Shown one piece after another: positions 1 through 38,100 of a DNA stretch of 64,000 bases. Location: assembly GCA_963691815.1 (NCBI GenBank), contig OY829647.1:16915794-16979793 (forward strand), read 5' to 3'. The position numbers and the translations under genes are program-made. This stretch comes from Echiichthys vipera (lineage: Eukaryota > Chordata > Actinopteri > Perciformes > Trachinidae). Under the pieces are notes generated by a model. The model was not told the DNA's origin, searched no databases, and saw only the letters and a list, made by a program, of their open reading frames with translations. The first letter of the stretch is position 1; each line of letters starts with the position of its first letter.

Positions 1-2354
1 CTTGATGAAACCAAAAAAACTTTGAAAGATGAACTTGGCAAAGTTGTTAGCGGGATGTTTTTACATTGGAATTACACTTTAAGTTTAGGAATAAGTTGAG
101 AAAATTGTAGTGTCCAAAAGAAAAAAGGGCTGTTTGATGGCAGGTTAAAGCAGTGAAAATTCTACATATAGCGTGCACTTAAGCTGAAATAGATTTTTTT
201 TTTGGTGGACCTTTTTAAGGTGACTTTTGTAGGTTTTGTTTTAGCTGAAGCTTAAGACCTCAGACCTGCAAAATCAGTATCTTCTTTTAAAGGTATAACA
301 AAGACTTTTCATGAAAGTCAACAAAGTAAAAGTGTACAGAAGCGTACTGTAAAACTTCAAGAATATTTATTGAAAAATCTTTGGTTTTGTGTGTGCGCTT
401 TCTCCCACCGCCCCTCCAGCTGTTTTTAATCTGTGAGCGTGTTAGCCTGGCGAGAGAAGGTACCGGCATCTTATACTGTGAGAGCAGATGTGTTGGTTTA
501 GCATTGTAGCGTTGAACCTTGTTTTCAGCAGCAGCAGAGTAGTTTATAAAAAAAAAACCTGCTGCGCTGTACAGCACCTAACAGCAGACAGGCGCAGTTA
601 GAGCCTAGCTGGTGAACATACTGTAGTGGAGCATTTAGCAACTAAAGAGCCAGATAGTTCTCTGGGGAGTTGGTGGAGAGCAAAACAGAGCTTACAGGAG
701 AGTAAATATTGGACTTACATTCACCAGGTGGCCAGAAAGATGACTTTATGAATGCTAAAATGCACCTGCTGTGTGTAAATTAGCAGCTGTTTGACAACAC
801 ATATTCACAAACACTTTGATAATAATATGTCAATGTTGTGTTTGCAGATTTTTGTGCTGTATGTGTGATTGGGGGGGAGGGGTCTATCTTCTCATGCCTA
901 TCTAGCTGCACAGTTTATAACGCCCCCATTAAATCTATTTTATCCCTCTGATAGTGGTTACAGCCAGCTGTCTGTGCATTGTGCTCTGACGATGGTGATG
1001 GAATAGCGGCTGTCAGTTAGACGCCAACGGCCGCTCCGATGTTGATTTAGTGCTAATTGTTTATTACTTACAAGGACTTGAGGAGCCAAGGGATACAACT
1101 AAAGCTATTCAGTGTGAAGTAAAATCACTATCAAATGAAACTTACAACACCAATGATTTCTAAAGCCAGCCTCAACCACCATTAAAGCTGCAGTCGGCAA
1201 TTTTTGATTTATCCTATTCACTGAAACCGACACTATGGTCCGATAGAACAACATGAATCAGCCAAATTTAGAAGAAAAAAAAAAATGTGCCTCTACGCCT
1301 GTTATTTATTTTGCAAAACTCCACAGTGCCTGGTTCATCTTGTCCACTCAGGGGAGGGCTGTGTGAGAGCTGACTGTCAGTCACAGTTCATGCACACGCC
1401 ACACATCCCCCCTCACGCACATTACAATATCACTATCACTAGAACCTAGCTGCTTATAATCAGCACAGAAACAATGACGTGTATTGTCATCTAAGAAGTA
1501 TGAGCAGTTATGTACGCTAACCAGGCATATGCTAAATGACATTAGCAATTGCTATCTATCCGCTTGTCCCCATTGGGGTCGCTGGAGCCGATCCCAGCCG
1601 ACATTGGGCATAATCGGGTACACCCTGGACAGGACGCCAGACAAACAGCGACATACAACCATTCACACTCACACCTACGGGAAGAGTAATCAATTAACCT
1701 TGGAAGCCGGAGAACCCGGAGAGAACCCAGGCAGACACGGGGAGAACATGCAAACTCCACACAGAGAGAGTAATTTGTGTATGTTACCAGGCTTTAAAAA
1801 TGTGTAATGATTGTAGGGTGCTTTTGTAGGTGTTGCCTGAAACCTTCACGCAGAAACTCGCTAATGCAAGTGAACAATACAGAGTGTACAATGCTTTTTG
1901 AGACCAAATGTGTGGTGTTTTTCCCAACTGATAAATACAAGCGGTAGCCTAGTCCTAAATATGAAATATAAAATAGCATAGAAATATGAAAAAAAACTCA
2001 AATATGTACACCTTACAACTGTCAAATAAAGGTAGAATTACTGACAAAATGAATTCTTGTTATTAGACATAGTAACCATTTAAAGTTGAATTCATGCAAT
2101 TAATTTTAATACGTGAGAGGCATATGTTACACATGCTGCTCCCAAGGAAATCAATTTGAAAGAAATCTACAATATGTTCAGTTCACCATCGTTTATCATT
2201 TTCACCATGGTCTGCAGTTTGTTGGGGGGGCTTTTAATTATATATATCCATTATGTGTTCGAAAAGTTGTAATAATGTTAAAAGTCTACATTCTGCATGT
2301 TTTGCCTTCAGACAATAAACAGATATTCATCATCCATATTTCTGATTTCATCAG
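1..2354. other. grin2b intron (upstream part)
   Basis: Intronic sequence before the first visible exon. The only recognisable content is a dispersed teleost repeat at about 1550-1768; the rest is AT-rich unique-looking sequence. Open frames at 287-577 and 1484-1979 have no recognisable protein features. Confidence 0.7.
1550..1768 (+). repeat. Dispersed teleost repeat (LINE-tail type)
   Basis: Contains GGGTCGCTGGAGC, TACACCCTGGACAGGACGCC, ACCATTCACACTCACACCTA and GAGAACATGCAAACTCCACA, wording I recognise from a very common fish dispersed repeat. It is shortened internally relative to that familiar form. Family name not certain. Confidence 0.6.
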
Positions 2355-26606
<24,252 letters not shown>

Positions 26607-26859
26607 GGGTGAAGACAGAAAAAGAGAGGGAGAAGAAGATGAAGATGAAGTGGGTGAAGAAAAGAGGGAGAGAAACACGCAGATGCTGATGACCTCTCTT
26701 TGTGAAGAGAACGAGACACAATACTGTGTGTGTTGTTCTCACTCCACTAAATGGAAAGAATTTGGGCGATGCACAGAGGCCACTGCAGGCTAAGCTGTGA
26801 AGTCCGGCGGGAGACAAGTTTTTAATGAGAGGTTTCTGGTGCTGCTCCGACACTCACAG

Positions 26860-26911
26860 AAAGATGGGAAGGGAGGGGGTGGGGGGTTCGGGGGGGGGGG
26901 GGGGGGGGGGG
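26860..26911 (+). repeat. G-rich tract with a 22-G homopolymer in the 3' UTR
   Basis: GGGAAGGGAGGGGGTGGGGG is followed by TTC and an unbroken run of 22 G (26890-26911), about 250 nt after the grin2b stop codon. The run length is the part of the sequence most prone to assembly or polymerase error. Confidence 0.85.
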
Positions 26912-28419
26912 TAAATGAGATCTCCAGTCTTTGCTCTCTTCACTTGCTCATTGTCTTTCCCTCCCTCCTGCAGTTCCTTAACACCAAAACAAACATTTTG
27001 TTTAACAACGGAAATACAATCATGAATGAGAAATCAACACTTCTGTTGAAGTAACAGGGTAAACTAATAATAATTGTATTGATAATGTTGATAATATTAT
27101 TGAATATTATTCCAGTGTTTAATGATGATCAGTTTGGATTGTTTATTTTTTTTTTTGATTTTATTGATTTAAATAGTTCATGTTACATATTTGTATGATG
27201 TTAATTCTTTCTTAGCTTACCAATATTACAGGAGACTGGTCGACCAGTCGTCAGATCCTTTTTGGGTGCCTGTTATTTGGACTCTTCTTTGCTATTAATT
27301 CTTCATGTTTGATTTTTTTTTTACCTTTCTTACTCTTGAGTGCTGTGAAGTGTATGTGAAAGGCATGACTTGCTGAGTACATTCTATGTACTTATAAATT
27401 TGCAAAGAGGGTGGCTTTTTTTTCAGCTGCAGAAGCAACATCATCATACTGATTTGCCGTTTCCTTTCCTTTTTTCTGCTCGGCAGTACCAAATGGGTTT
27501 CACATTTTGAGCTGGATGTGCCTTAAAGGATTAATACTGATTTTCTACATACAAGGTCTGTTCTGTTTGTAGACAGATCCACCTGCAAACAAGTAGTCTA
27601 ATTGATTTGAGTTTGAAAATACACCTGAAAAAAGTCTGATATGAGGGTATAGCGTTTCATGAGCATAACAGACTTTTAGACATTTAACAGATATTATAAT
27701 ACAGAGCAAACTTTGCTGCCATGGAGGAAGCTTAAAATAGATCCCCAACGACCAAATTAACCAATAGCAGGACTCCAAGGGTTAAAACCACAGTGCCATG
27801 ATACACTAACATTCCTGTTCCACTCAAAACCCAGCTACGACAGAGCCATACCACTGTATGTAAAGAAAAAACATTTAGGAATAAAATCTAGGAGCGGTTT
27901 CTACTATCACTCCACAAAAACTGCAAGTCCTTGAAATCATTTGCGAATAAACTCAAGCTTCATCTCTTCTCACCTCCTCAAATCCCCACTGTTCATGACA
28001 GATGACCCAGGAACCAGTAAATACATGTAAATCTCATTTAATGTCCTCTTGTTGCTATTATTGCCTTTCATTAGGCCTGACTCAATTGGCCGTACAGTTT
28101 TGCTGTACAGGACAGGCACATAATGGACTCACGGCTATAAGCCCTGCCTGCTAAATTCAACATATTCATATTTGAATGATGGAAGGAAGTGTTGAATATT
28201 TTCACTCTGCTGGTGTGAAGAACCAGAGCAAACTCTAGAACAAAGTCCCAAATAATCTCTTGATTTAGTTTTTGGTTATCAACTAATGAGGTAAAAGAAA
28301 AAGAGTACAAACAGTTTGTGCTCACTAAACACCTACTCGAAAGTGTTCCCCTGTGATCCGAAGGAGCACTTTGACATTTATGTCAAAAAACGCAATACAA
28401 TACAACTACAGTATATGTA

Positions 28420-28560
28420 TAAGATCAATACCACTCTTGTGTCTGTGCCGTAAATATGGATCTACAGTCAGCAGTGAGTTAGCATAGCTTAGCATAAACA
28501 CTGGAACCAGAGGGAAAAGGCTGCCTGGCTCTGTCCCAATGTACCCACTGGCCTCTCGAA
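28420..28560 (-). repeat. Dispersed teleost repeat (GCTAAGCTAA family), reverse copy
   Basis: AGATCAATACCACTCTTGTG followed by GTTAGCATAGCTTAGCATAA and CACTGGAACCAGAGGG reads as the reverse complement of the layout at 19029. A further piece with TATGCTAAGCTAAACTAACT lies at about 28930-28960. Both fall within the probable 3' UTR. Confidence 0.6.
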
Positions 28561-30248
28561 AGCTCACTAATTAAGACTTTATACATGATATTGTTTTATT
28601 AAAGTAATAATCTGAAAGATTTTAAGTGTCTGTTAAGTCACTATCATCGAAGGAGGTAACAAAGTTGTGATTGAGCATATGGACCACTGCCTTTGCATTT
28701 CCTGTATAATGAACCGGGTGTCTGTGCCTTTGTTGTAGTTACCACGACAACCAATCAGCCAAGAAATATTCCAGAACATAGCCTCCACCAAAACCACAGA
28801 TTACAGACTACATTACAGAGGCGAGACAGAATAAAACAAGTGAGATGTAACGTGTCAGTAAACTTTTAGAGGTGCTGGTAGGTCTTCTACCTCTGGACAG
28901 ACTTGTTGTTCCCACCTGTCTCCAGTATGCTACTTATGCTAAGCTAAACTAACTGCAGCTTGCTTCATGTTTAACACACAGGTTTAGATTTTTTACCCCA
29001 AAATGTTGAACAAGAAAACCTTGATAAACAAAGATGATCCCTTTCATCATTCCACACCATGTTGATCAAGCGCTCATTTTTCACCAAATAGAACATAAAG
29101 AACAATTTCAATATGTACTGCAGCCTTGGTTTCTATCCTCACCAGACGGTAATTGTTCACATGCTGAGATTTTGATGAAGGAAAGAATTCGCCCTCAAGT
29201 CCTCCGAGGTCCTGTGTGGATTGTGTCAACTGCAGACGTTTGAGGAGAAGAAGAAAGAGGAAGGCAGGAGAAAGTAAACAGCATCCTGAAAGCAAGTGTT
29301 ACATTTGTTACTGATGTTATTCTGGTCAAAAGCTGCACCAGACACAGAGGTCTTCTCTGCTCCAACACTTTACACAGAGACACATAGAAGTTGTGTTTTG
29401 TTTAATTTACAGCCCTCTCTACCATTAAAGTCTTATTAATACCAATTTTTGACAAATATTATTCTAATGTTATTTACTGTCAATTGAACCCAACTTTTAG
29501 TCATTTTGCCAAACCAAATTTTAAAACCTAAGCACAATCTGACTGAATGGGTTGAATATATTTAGTTTGTTGTACATCCCAGTCAAAACTTCAGAAGACT
29601 TTCCTTCTCTTGGTTGACAAGTCAGTATGTATGATACTAGGGGTCTCTAGTGTTTGTAAGGACTTGCATGTATACACTTTTATTTATTTCTGTTTTTTAA
29701 TCTTAACTTTTAGCCCAGAAAAATGGGTGTTTTTGAAAAATATTTGGACTTTTTATCAATTTCATTGGTACTGATGATCCATGTAGTACTGTAGGTGTGT
29801 GTGGGTGTGTGCTTGTTTGTGCAAGAGAAGACACCAATTCTTAACAGTCTAAATTTTAGTTATACTTTAATAAATATGGACAAATTAATTCAAGATTTCA
29901 CTAGCATAGAAAACGATTTTTCTTTATTAATCTTCAACAAAGATTAGTTTTCTTGATAGTTTGTGTAAATGCTTTTAAACAAGGTTGAGGTCTTGATTAA
30001 TACATCCGTCGTCACTGAAGAAGCCTTTTTTAATTTCAATGACTTCCTTTTGAATATCGTTTCATTGTCGTTATTGTATGTGCCTGAATACATACGCTTG
30101 ATTACCTCTGTGTGTGCTCATATGGGAGAGAGACAGAGTGTGTGAGAGATAAATGTTTATTGTACATGTATTATAAAACTGTATGTAAATAATTTACCTC
30201 ACGCTCATGGACTTTTGATAAAAACTGTACAAAACGGCGGAGAATAAA

Positions 30249-33200
30249 TCTCTTTGGGATAAATCTTTGATTCGTAGGTCCCCTTGCAAAATTGCTTTTG
30301 TAACGACTTCAGGCCGGAATAGGTGCAATCATTTATTATTACACAGCGTGCACATTAAATGAGTCATGCATTTTCATTTTCTGTTTGATTTGGTCAAAGA
30401 CCAGTGGAGAATGTTGTTTTCTCAAAGCACCATCACTAATTGGTACACAGAAAGCACAATAGATTATTTATTGCATTTTTACAGAAGTAGTCTTTTTTTT
30501 TTCTTTCCTCTTTGACAAATCTTCTGTTTTTGTGTTTTTGCCACAGAAGAATCCGACAACTCCACCCCTGAGCTGTACAGATTGTGAAAAATGTACATAG
30601 TACAAAAATCTAGATCACCCTAACCTTTTTTTTTATGGAGAGAAAATACTTGTGTGAAGAGATTATTTCAAATTTGATTGAATATTTAGTACTATTGAAA
30701 ATGAGATTAAAACACAGTCAATGTGAAAAATAAGTGCTGAGAAATATTATTCTTCTGTCTCTTTGGAATAAAAGTGTTGAGTATTAATAAAAAACAAGAA
30801 ATCTCAGACTTATTTGTCTTGTTCTTTTATTTTATCATTTGCTTTGTGCACTGTTGGCAACAAAGCAACAGGACGTCTTTCATGTTTGCCCTATTTATAT
30901 TTGACATTCAAATGTTTACAGGTTGTAACAGATCTTATTTTGTCCCATACTCAGGGCCGGCCCTAGACTTTTGGGGGCCCTAAGCATGATCTGGGTTTGG
31001 GGGCCACCCTCACTGTAACATGTCCACATGGCGTTAAACCAACGTGTAGTTTCAGAATCAGCTTTAATGGCCAAAGTATGTACACACACGAGGAATTTGA
31101 CTCTCAATGTATTACAGAATAGATGTATACAGCAAAATGCCTTAAGAACACATAATGTCCAAAAGAAAGCCAAAGTAAAGCCTATTAGCAGCAACACTGC
31201 TACATCTTTTAAAAGACTACAGTTAATACAGCATTTGTCTATGACTCCCTAAAACTAAAGGCCTTTACACACCAGGGTTGTTGTTGTTGTTTTTGAGCAT
31301 GAATATATTTTTTCGAACTGTTGTTTTTGTTTTGAATGAAACTATTACACAGCCTTAAAGTGATTTTGTTTTTGTTTTTTCAGCACAGGGTTGATTTTTC
31401 CGAGCTTTCACACCGTGATTAAAGGCATCAACCAATAAAACATGGAGGCTCCCTTTACTTCTTTCAACATTAATGAATACCAGACCCACACCTTCTGTTC
31501 TTACCTTTAACAATAAAAGCTCTAGACTGTGCAACAGTTTACCTGCCAACATGAACAACATGAAGACCCCCAGGCAAATTGTTTACTCGTCACGCCCCCG
31601 TTGTGAAAAGTATGACTTTGAAAGTGACTAAGCCTTAATTGTCCATTTCCACATGTATTGTTTTGACACTATTTGTTTATAAAAAGGCATGAAATGTTTT
31701 TTTGTTGTTTAAGAAGTTTAATTTTTTTTTTGTTATTCTTGCTCATTAAATAATTTTCTTTTTATTAGGGGCCCTGTGCAACTGCTAACACCGCCTCAGC
31801 CTCCACTGCAGGTCGACAGAGGATATCTGAGATAATGGCATCTTCTGCTCTTTCATCGGCTCATATTGGATAAGTGTTTTTGTAGACCAAGGAGAAAATA
31901 AATAAAGAGGCTTGAGAATAAAAAGGTGGAGCGAGAGGCAGCCGATAGAGAAAGAAAGAGAGTCTGAGGGAAGGAAGAAGCGATGCAAACTGAAAGAGCA
32001 GCAGAGATCAAAGCCCCCCAAAAACCTCACTCCCCCTCAGACTCTCTGTACTCTGAAAAGCCTTGTCCAGCAACAGGAGTTATTTAAAGAAACCTGCTGG
32101 TTTGAAAATGTACCGATGCCTTGAGTGTGTAGATTTGGTGGGAGAATTTTAACATCCGCGGTCCTGGATGTTGCCGCAGATGAGGTGAGGTGGTGGAAAT
32201 AATCCTTTAATCAGTTTTTATCTCCTGCTTCTTAAAAAAAAATCTTTACTGTTACCTCTCTTTTCTTGTTTATTTGTTCGCTTGCAACAAAAACAACCTT
32301 AGGATGCATTGCAACACATGGAACTACTTCTTGACAATTAACTGTTACCTAGCAACTGGCTCTTTTTCCAGAGATGGGGACGAGGGAGGGGGGGGGGTGT
32401 AGAAAGAGAGGCAGAGAGAGAGATTTATACAGTATTCCCACAGCATCTTAACTGGATTGGATGCAACAATGCATTGACAATACAATACCAAAATGGAAAG
32501 TACAGCATGAGCTTAACGCCCACACATAGCCGTGGAGAGAGGAGAGAAGAAGAGACGGAGGGAGCGGAGGAGGGGTCGTTGATTTACAGATTACAGTTTG
32601 GAGGAAAATAAAATGGGATGAAACTGATGCAGAGGGAAACAGAAGGGAAACTGACAAGCGGCGAGTGTGCACAAGCAGGTCGAAAAAACAAGAAACATGT
32701 TGCAGTGTGGTGTGGATGACGAGTTGTAGAAGAAGATGAGAGAAGCTGGTTGCTGTAGAAACACTTGTCAAAGTTTTAATGAAGGCATAAAGTTTGATGA
32801 CGGTGTCCACAACGCACACACACACAGACAGACAAGATCACCTACAAACAAACAGTATAATTATGTTAGCAGATAATAGACACCCCCTGCTGGGCCCATG
32901 ATGACAAAACACAAAAGATCAAGCCTCCGTGAATCAGTTGTACTGTCACATGTGGTTATGGCAGCAGGAGAGCACTGACACCCTGTGGCAACAACATGGC
33001 ATCCTCCGGTTACTGTATGTAAACTAGTTCAGGACACGCTGCAAAGGCATTTAGGGCTGGAGATGAAGACAGGAGATCTATGGGGCGTTTTTGTCTTTCC
33101 CACAATATATGTTTAATGTTGTTTTGAAGTTTGTACAACAGCAATTTAGAAGAACTTCCATGTTTTACTTTTATTTTTTAAAACAAAGGGTTTAAAAAAC

Positions 33201-34589
33201 AAAAACAAAGCAGGGGGGGGGGCAGAGCTTTCTTGACTTTTAGTTTCTAATGTGGCTCAAACTTCAAAAACACTGGATCTTACATTTCCCACAATGCAAC
33301 TCAATGCAACGTATTCTCATCAAAGGGTTTCGTTTGATATTTTAGGAAAAAACTTATGCACAACATGTTTTGGTTGAAGCTGGCAGGCTTCAAGAACAAG
33401 AACTAACAAATAACTGTTTATTATCAAAAGGAAACAAACACAGGACAGACAGGGAGACAAGACACAAGAGGAAGGAAAGTTTAAAAACAGTAAACAAACT
33501 AAACTAAAAATCCAAGACCATGGCACAACAAATCGTATGATATCTTACGAAATATGTAACATATAATTCAGTGTAATGCTGTGACACGGAGACAGGAAGT
33601 CGACCGCATCAGTTGCATTTAGGTAACTAAAGGTGACGGCTAAGATTAGAAAATGTTATGGTTTTATTAGAACTTTTGGGACACAAACTCTGGTTCCCGG
33701 GCTGAAAGTCCTGTGTTTAAGGACGTACATGTTTAGCGGCCATCACCTGATTTCCTTCTTTAAAGCAATCCCTAGCTTTCACACAGCGATCCCCTCCAAA
33801 ATCCCACCCTGCTTGACCTCTGATGCTCCCCTGACATGCTCACTGAGAGAAATTCTGTGTTCAAGTGGGAAGTCCGAAGTTTCGGACCTCCAACTAGCAT
33901 GGCACTGGAACGCAGCATAAGCAGCACAAGTGAAACAGGCCGAATAAAATGATTGGTCGTCAGACTTTATAAGAAATGTATGAGAATTGAATATTGATGA
34001 GTTTTAACACCTGGTGGATTTCTTTTACATTTTATTGTGCCTTACGCTTATTGGGAGCATTTTAAGATTACAAAAGAAAAGTGTAAAAATGCCAGAAAGG
34101 TAAGAATTGCTTTAAATGTGTGAATTACACACAAAAAACAGTACATGAGGACGGCTTGTTCATTTGACCCTCTCTGACTGTCATATATAGTTTATATAAC
34201 AGAACGAATGTTGCCACAGCAACTGTAACATTGTAACGCAGAGCAGTTAATGCCTTGTTGGCTTGGTTACGGAAGACGCTCAGTCATTAAAGAAAATATA
34301 AACGGATCAAGCTCCAGTTTGTAATGCAGACTGTCTCCAAAAACATTTCATATCTCGAGTCCAAGTGTTCAAGTGCAACAGAATACGAACCAAACCATCT
34401 CCATGAGATGAGAGCCGCTCAATCTGCTGAGGAAGGCCATGAGATGTGGTTGAAAACAAACAATAAGGTTTTCAATGTCAAGAATGAACATTAAAAAATA
34501 CACATTTTGAGGAGTTTTGTTTTTCTGTGTCTCCGGACTTTAAACCCAACAACATTTAGAGCTGGACAATAAAATAGTAATATAAAAAG
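30249..34589. other. Intergenic region between grin2b and the unnamed minus-strand gene
   Basis: 4.3 kb without a recognisable gene. It holds a hAT-like remnant (about 30952-31795), a short copy of a foldback-family repeat (about 34390-34455), and AT-rich sequence. Open frames at 31785-32124 and 32448-32825 show no recognisable family. Confidence 0.6.
30952..31795. mobile_element. hAT-like non-autonomous element with nested LINE-tail piece
   Basis: Left edge CAGGGCCGGCCCTAGACTTT then GGGGGCCCTAAGC; near the right edge GGGGCCCTGTGCAACTGC. These words are typical of fish/vertebrate hAT MITEs. Inside, TCAGAATCAGCTTTAATGGC and ACGAGGAATTTGACTC (about 31048-31102) are the familiar 3' tail of a fish LINE. 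The right TIR is not clean, so the end is approximate. Confidence 0.5.
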
Positions 34590-34796
34590 TTTATTAAAGA
34601 TATAAGTTATTAATTGACCAATACAAACCATAATCGTCATATAGGGTAGATGATCTCATAGGACAAGCAGTGTCTATATGATATTTCAATAAAAATGAAA
34701 TATATACACTTTAAAATGTGTTTTTTTTTTTAACTTTATATAATAATTGCAGAGGCTCTCTGTGTCAAACAAACTTTCTCGCGACCGTCAATGTGT

Positions 34797-35112
34797 CTAT
34801 CTGTGTCTCTGAAGCAGCTTCACTTCCCCGTTCTTCAGGACTCTCACCCGTCTCCTGCTCACCACCCGGCTGCCCCTCCCCGGGGGCCTCGGGGTGTACC
34901 GTGACAGGCTCGCCACCTCTCCTCTCAGGCTCTGAGGAGCCAGGGTCCGGCCGCCTCTCTCCTCCTCTTCCTCCTCCCCCACCTCCCGGTAGCCGTGGTG
35001 ACGGAGGAACGGTTCCAGGGTTGCTAGGCGATGAGAGAGTTCGTTGATGCGCATGCGCAGCAGGGAGACTTCTCTGAACAGGTCGTTGACCGACTCGGAC
35101 AGAGGACGCACC
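34797..35112 (-). CDS. Unnamed gene, last coding exon (coiled coil and basic tail)
   Basis: Acceptor CCCTGCAG then GGTGCGTCC; the reading continues RVRPLSESVNDLFREVSLL and RMRINELSHRLATLEPFL with unbroken heptad spacing, then EEEEEERGG, a Pro/Arg-rich stretch and the stop at 34797-34799. The exon is GC-rich, unlike its AT-rich surroundings. Confidence 0.75.
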
Positions 35113-38100
35113 CTGCAGGGCGAACAGAGGAGGCTCAGCTTCACACATCTTTAGGTTCTGGTGTAGCATTATATGACATGAAATAAAATACAAAATATCT
35201 TAACAAATAGGGAGTGTGTGTTGTGACAGGGTTTTGATCATAATCTGTAATTAGTGGGAGAATGAATCATTACATTACAGTGTGAGCATGTATTATATTA
35301 TTATCTTTGTTTTGATTATGTCATATTTTTTCATATTGTTATTGATTATATTTTATACAAATTATTCACTAAGGCCAGCTGTCCTATTTTCTTTAGTTGT
35401 GAACATCTCACCACATGGTGTATTTAGAATTTGTTCATGGAGCATTTAGCTCCTGTTTCAGAGTAGATCTCTCCCAGCGGAAGAGGAACTTTGTACAATG
35501 ATTGGTCCAGACCAGGGGACAGCAACCTCAGGCATAGATGCCATCATTTGCACGCCACAGTTTAGCGAATGACACACAAGTGTGCTATAATTTTTGGGGG
35601 AAATGTGGTGTTTAATCATTGCTGTACCGTCTGTGATTTATGGACTTTTTCCTAGGAATGTCTAAATGAAACTTGAAGAAACATGAAGCTTCATGAAGCA
35701 TTTTCTCTATTTTCTTAACCCACTAGACGGCGCTCAAGAAAAAGGCTGGTAATTCAGTGTGATTTCAACCCATTGTTGAACAGAGAGTGCCATTTAGTGG
35801 GTTCAGAAAATAAAGAAAATGCTTCATTAAGCTTTGTTTGGACATCACTACTTTCCCCCCATACACATTTGTGAAGACCTGCCCTGCTCTGCCTCTGATC
35901 GGCTAGCACTGGTTGCCTTCTTCACAGCGCAGGTGGGGAAAAATAATGCTGCTGTAGTGGGCTCGGTAGACTTTGATATGACACACTGATTAACAATAAA
36001 ATGTACAAGTGGCACTTCTAATCAAAAAGGTGGCTGACCCCTGGTCCAGACCATAGACTGTATAAAAAAGATGGATGTAGCTTCTGGGTCTGAAACCAAG
36101 GGAAACTGTAAAAGAAGGAGGAGTCATTACATCATTAGTATTTTGCATTGGTGCAAGACTTTGGTGCAAATTCTATCTGGGTTAATGGGGGAAACGCTTT
36201 ATATGATGTTGACTGGCGATTTTTTTTTTAATCTAAATTTGTTTCCCTTAATATTGGTCCCTAAACAGACCATGGTTCTGCTGCAGCAGCTTGACAACTT
36301 GAGGCTTCAAAACTTTAGTCCACAAAACAATGGGTGACGCCATGGTATCTACGTCCGTCTGTTTTATAAAGTCTATGTCCCAGACGTCAAGTGTACGTCA
36401 ACAATTGGTTGAGCACATGGGCCAATGCAGCACTGGAAACTTCAGTTTTTAAGCACTAGCTAACTTGTCAGCTGCTAAATGAGTAAAATTAACAATTTAA
36501 TGCTTCAACCATAACCATAGGATAAGTTAATGGACAAAATAAGCCACATGAATGGAAATAAAAGCTAAAAGACTGTGCTCCTCTGTGCTCACAAGGGACT
36601 GCAGGCTCTGTGATACACGGGGACTGACGTCACTAATCGTTGTCGATAAAATAGTTATGTATTGAAGAAGTGATGGAGCAGAGTAAACCAGGCTAATATA
36701 TTAGGGGGTGATACCTGGAGTAGTCAGGCAGCAATGTGCTGGACCTTTATCAAAGCGTAGAAAAGTACATTGCTATCGCCAGATGAGTGACAACTGTTTA
36801 TTTTCTGTAACCAGTATCGTTTGAAAGCATGGCAGAAATAGCAAGCTAGTTTTAGCAACTAACCAGACGTTCGCTAGTTATTTAGCTAGCCTGCTAATTC
36901 CAAAATACTTTCATGGTTACAGAAACGTAGTTGCTGGTCTAACGGCAGGTTTCCACTAGCCACAAAAGTGGCGTGACTGGCTGCGAAGCGTCGAGAGGTG
37001 CCACCCACTTCCTTTTGACGCTGCCCACTTCCTTTCACCACCCAGGTTAATTAATTGGACCATTCACATGGGATGGGATGCGCTGCTCCGCCTCGCAAGT
37101 TGCCAGCGAATCTAGCAAGAAAACACACTATGAACAATATAAAACATGTGTAATATATGATATACATTAAATGATCTGATCCTGATAAATGAAAACTTAT
37201 GCAGCCCCTACTTGCCTAGTCTTTAAATTTCCCCGATCCTCTTCCCGCTGTTCTGCTGGAGTTTCAATTCCCCTGATTTTTACTGTGGAAAACCTGCACA
37301 TCTATTATATTTATTTAGATAAACCGCGGTGTGAAAGCTGTTTTTGATTGTTGTTGTTTAAATAACATACTTAATTGTGTCTGAACAGAGAATGGCAGAG
37401 ACGCATATGCAGGCTGTCTGACAGATTAAAAACAGTAGAGGAGCAAATTCACTTGTTGACCAGCATGGGAAATTACACTCCTGGTGGAAACAGTCAGAAG
37501 CATGTTCACCCATCTCTGGATATATCGCTGCACTTAGCAGACATCAGCGGCTGGTGCAAACCCACCAAAACGATCCCTCCACCTCACCCCCCACCGCGGA
37601 GGAGTGTGGACTCAGCTACGTGGACAGCTAACTAACCAGCTCTGGAAACGGACAATCTAGGTAGCTAAGTGTAGTCTGCCAGTGGCGGAGAGTAAGGCGG
37701 AGGCCCGTCCAGCTCACATCACTTCAGTGTTATAGTTTTAGGGGAAGCTTCCAAGGGCAGTTCCTCTTAGGGAGTCCCCAGAACAGCTTGATCCAAAAAC
37801 ACCTTTTGATCCAACTGTGTGTTGGTAAATCCATGGTGTTGTCCATGGTGCTGAAGTAGTAGCTGACAAATTTGTAATTGCAACTTGTTCCCTCGGTCAG
37901 TTTAATTTTAGATCTGTTATATTTTTATAGTTAAAATACAAAATCAAAAGATTGGTTCATCGGGTGGTTCACTAGTTGTAAGAAATTAACAAACCACTTA
38001 CTGCTCATGAGGGAAAATTAAGTATTTCAATTCAATTCAATTTAATTTATAGTGTCAAATCATAACAAACGCTATCTCAAGGAACTTTACATATATAGAG

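Larger units (their letters stand above)
26607..30248 (+). other. grin2b: grin2b 3' UTR (probable extent)
   Basis: No coding potential follows the stop. The 3' UTR probably runs about 3.6 kb to AATAAA at 30243-30248, where the sequence has the look of a conserved 3' end. Further signals are at 30767-30772 and 30786-30791. It holds a G-rich tract (26860-26911) and copies of a dispersed repeat near 28.42-28.56 and 28.90-28.97 kb. The true cleavage site is not visible. Confidence 0.5.

Noticed and set aside
37375..37635. 86-codon plus-strand frame after an AACAG acceptor-like site
   Set aside because: Starts with a plausible helical segment but quickly becomes low complexity; no partner exon found. 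Possibly part of a transposon.
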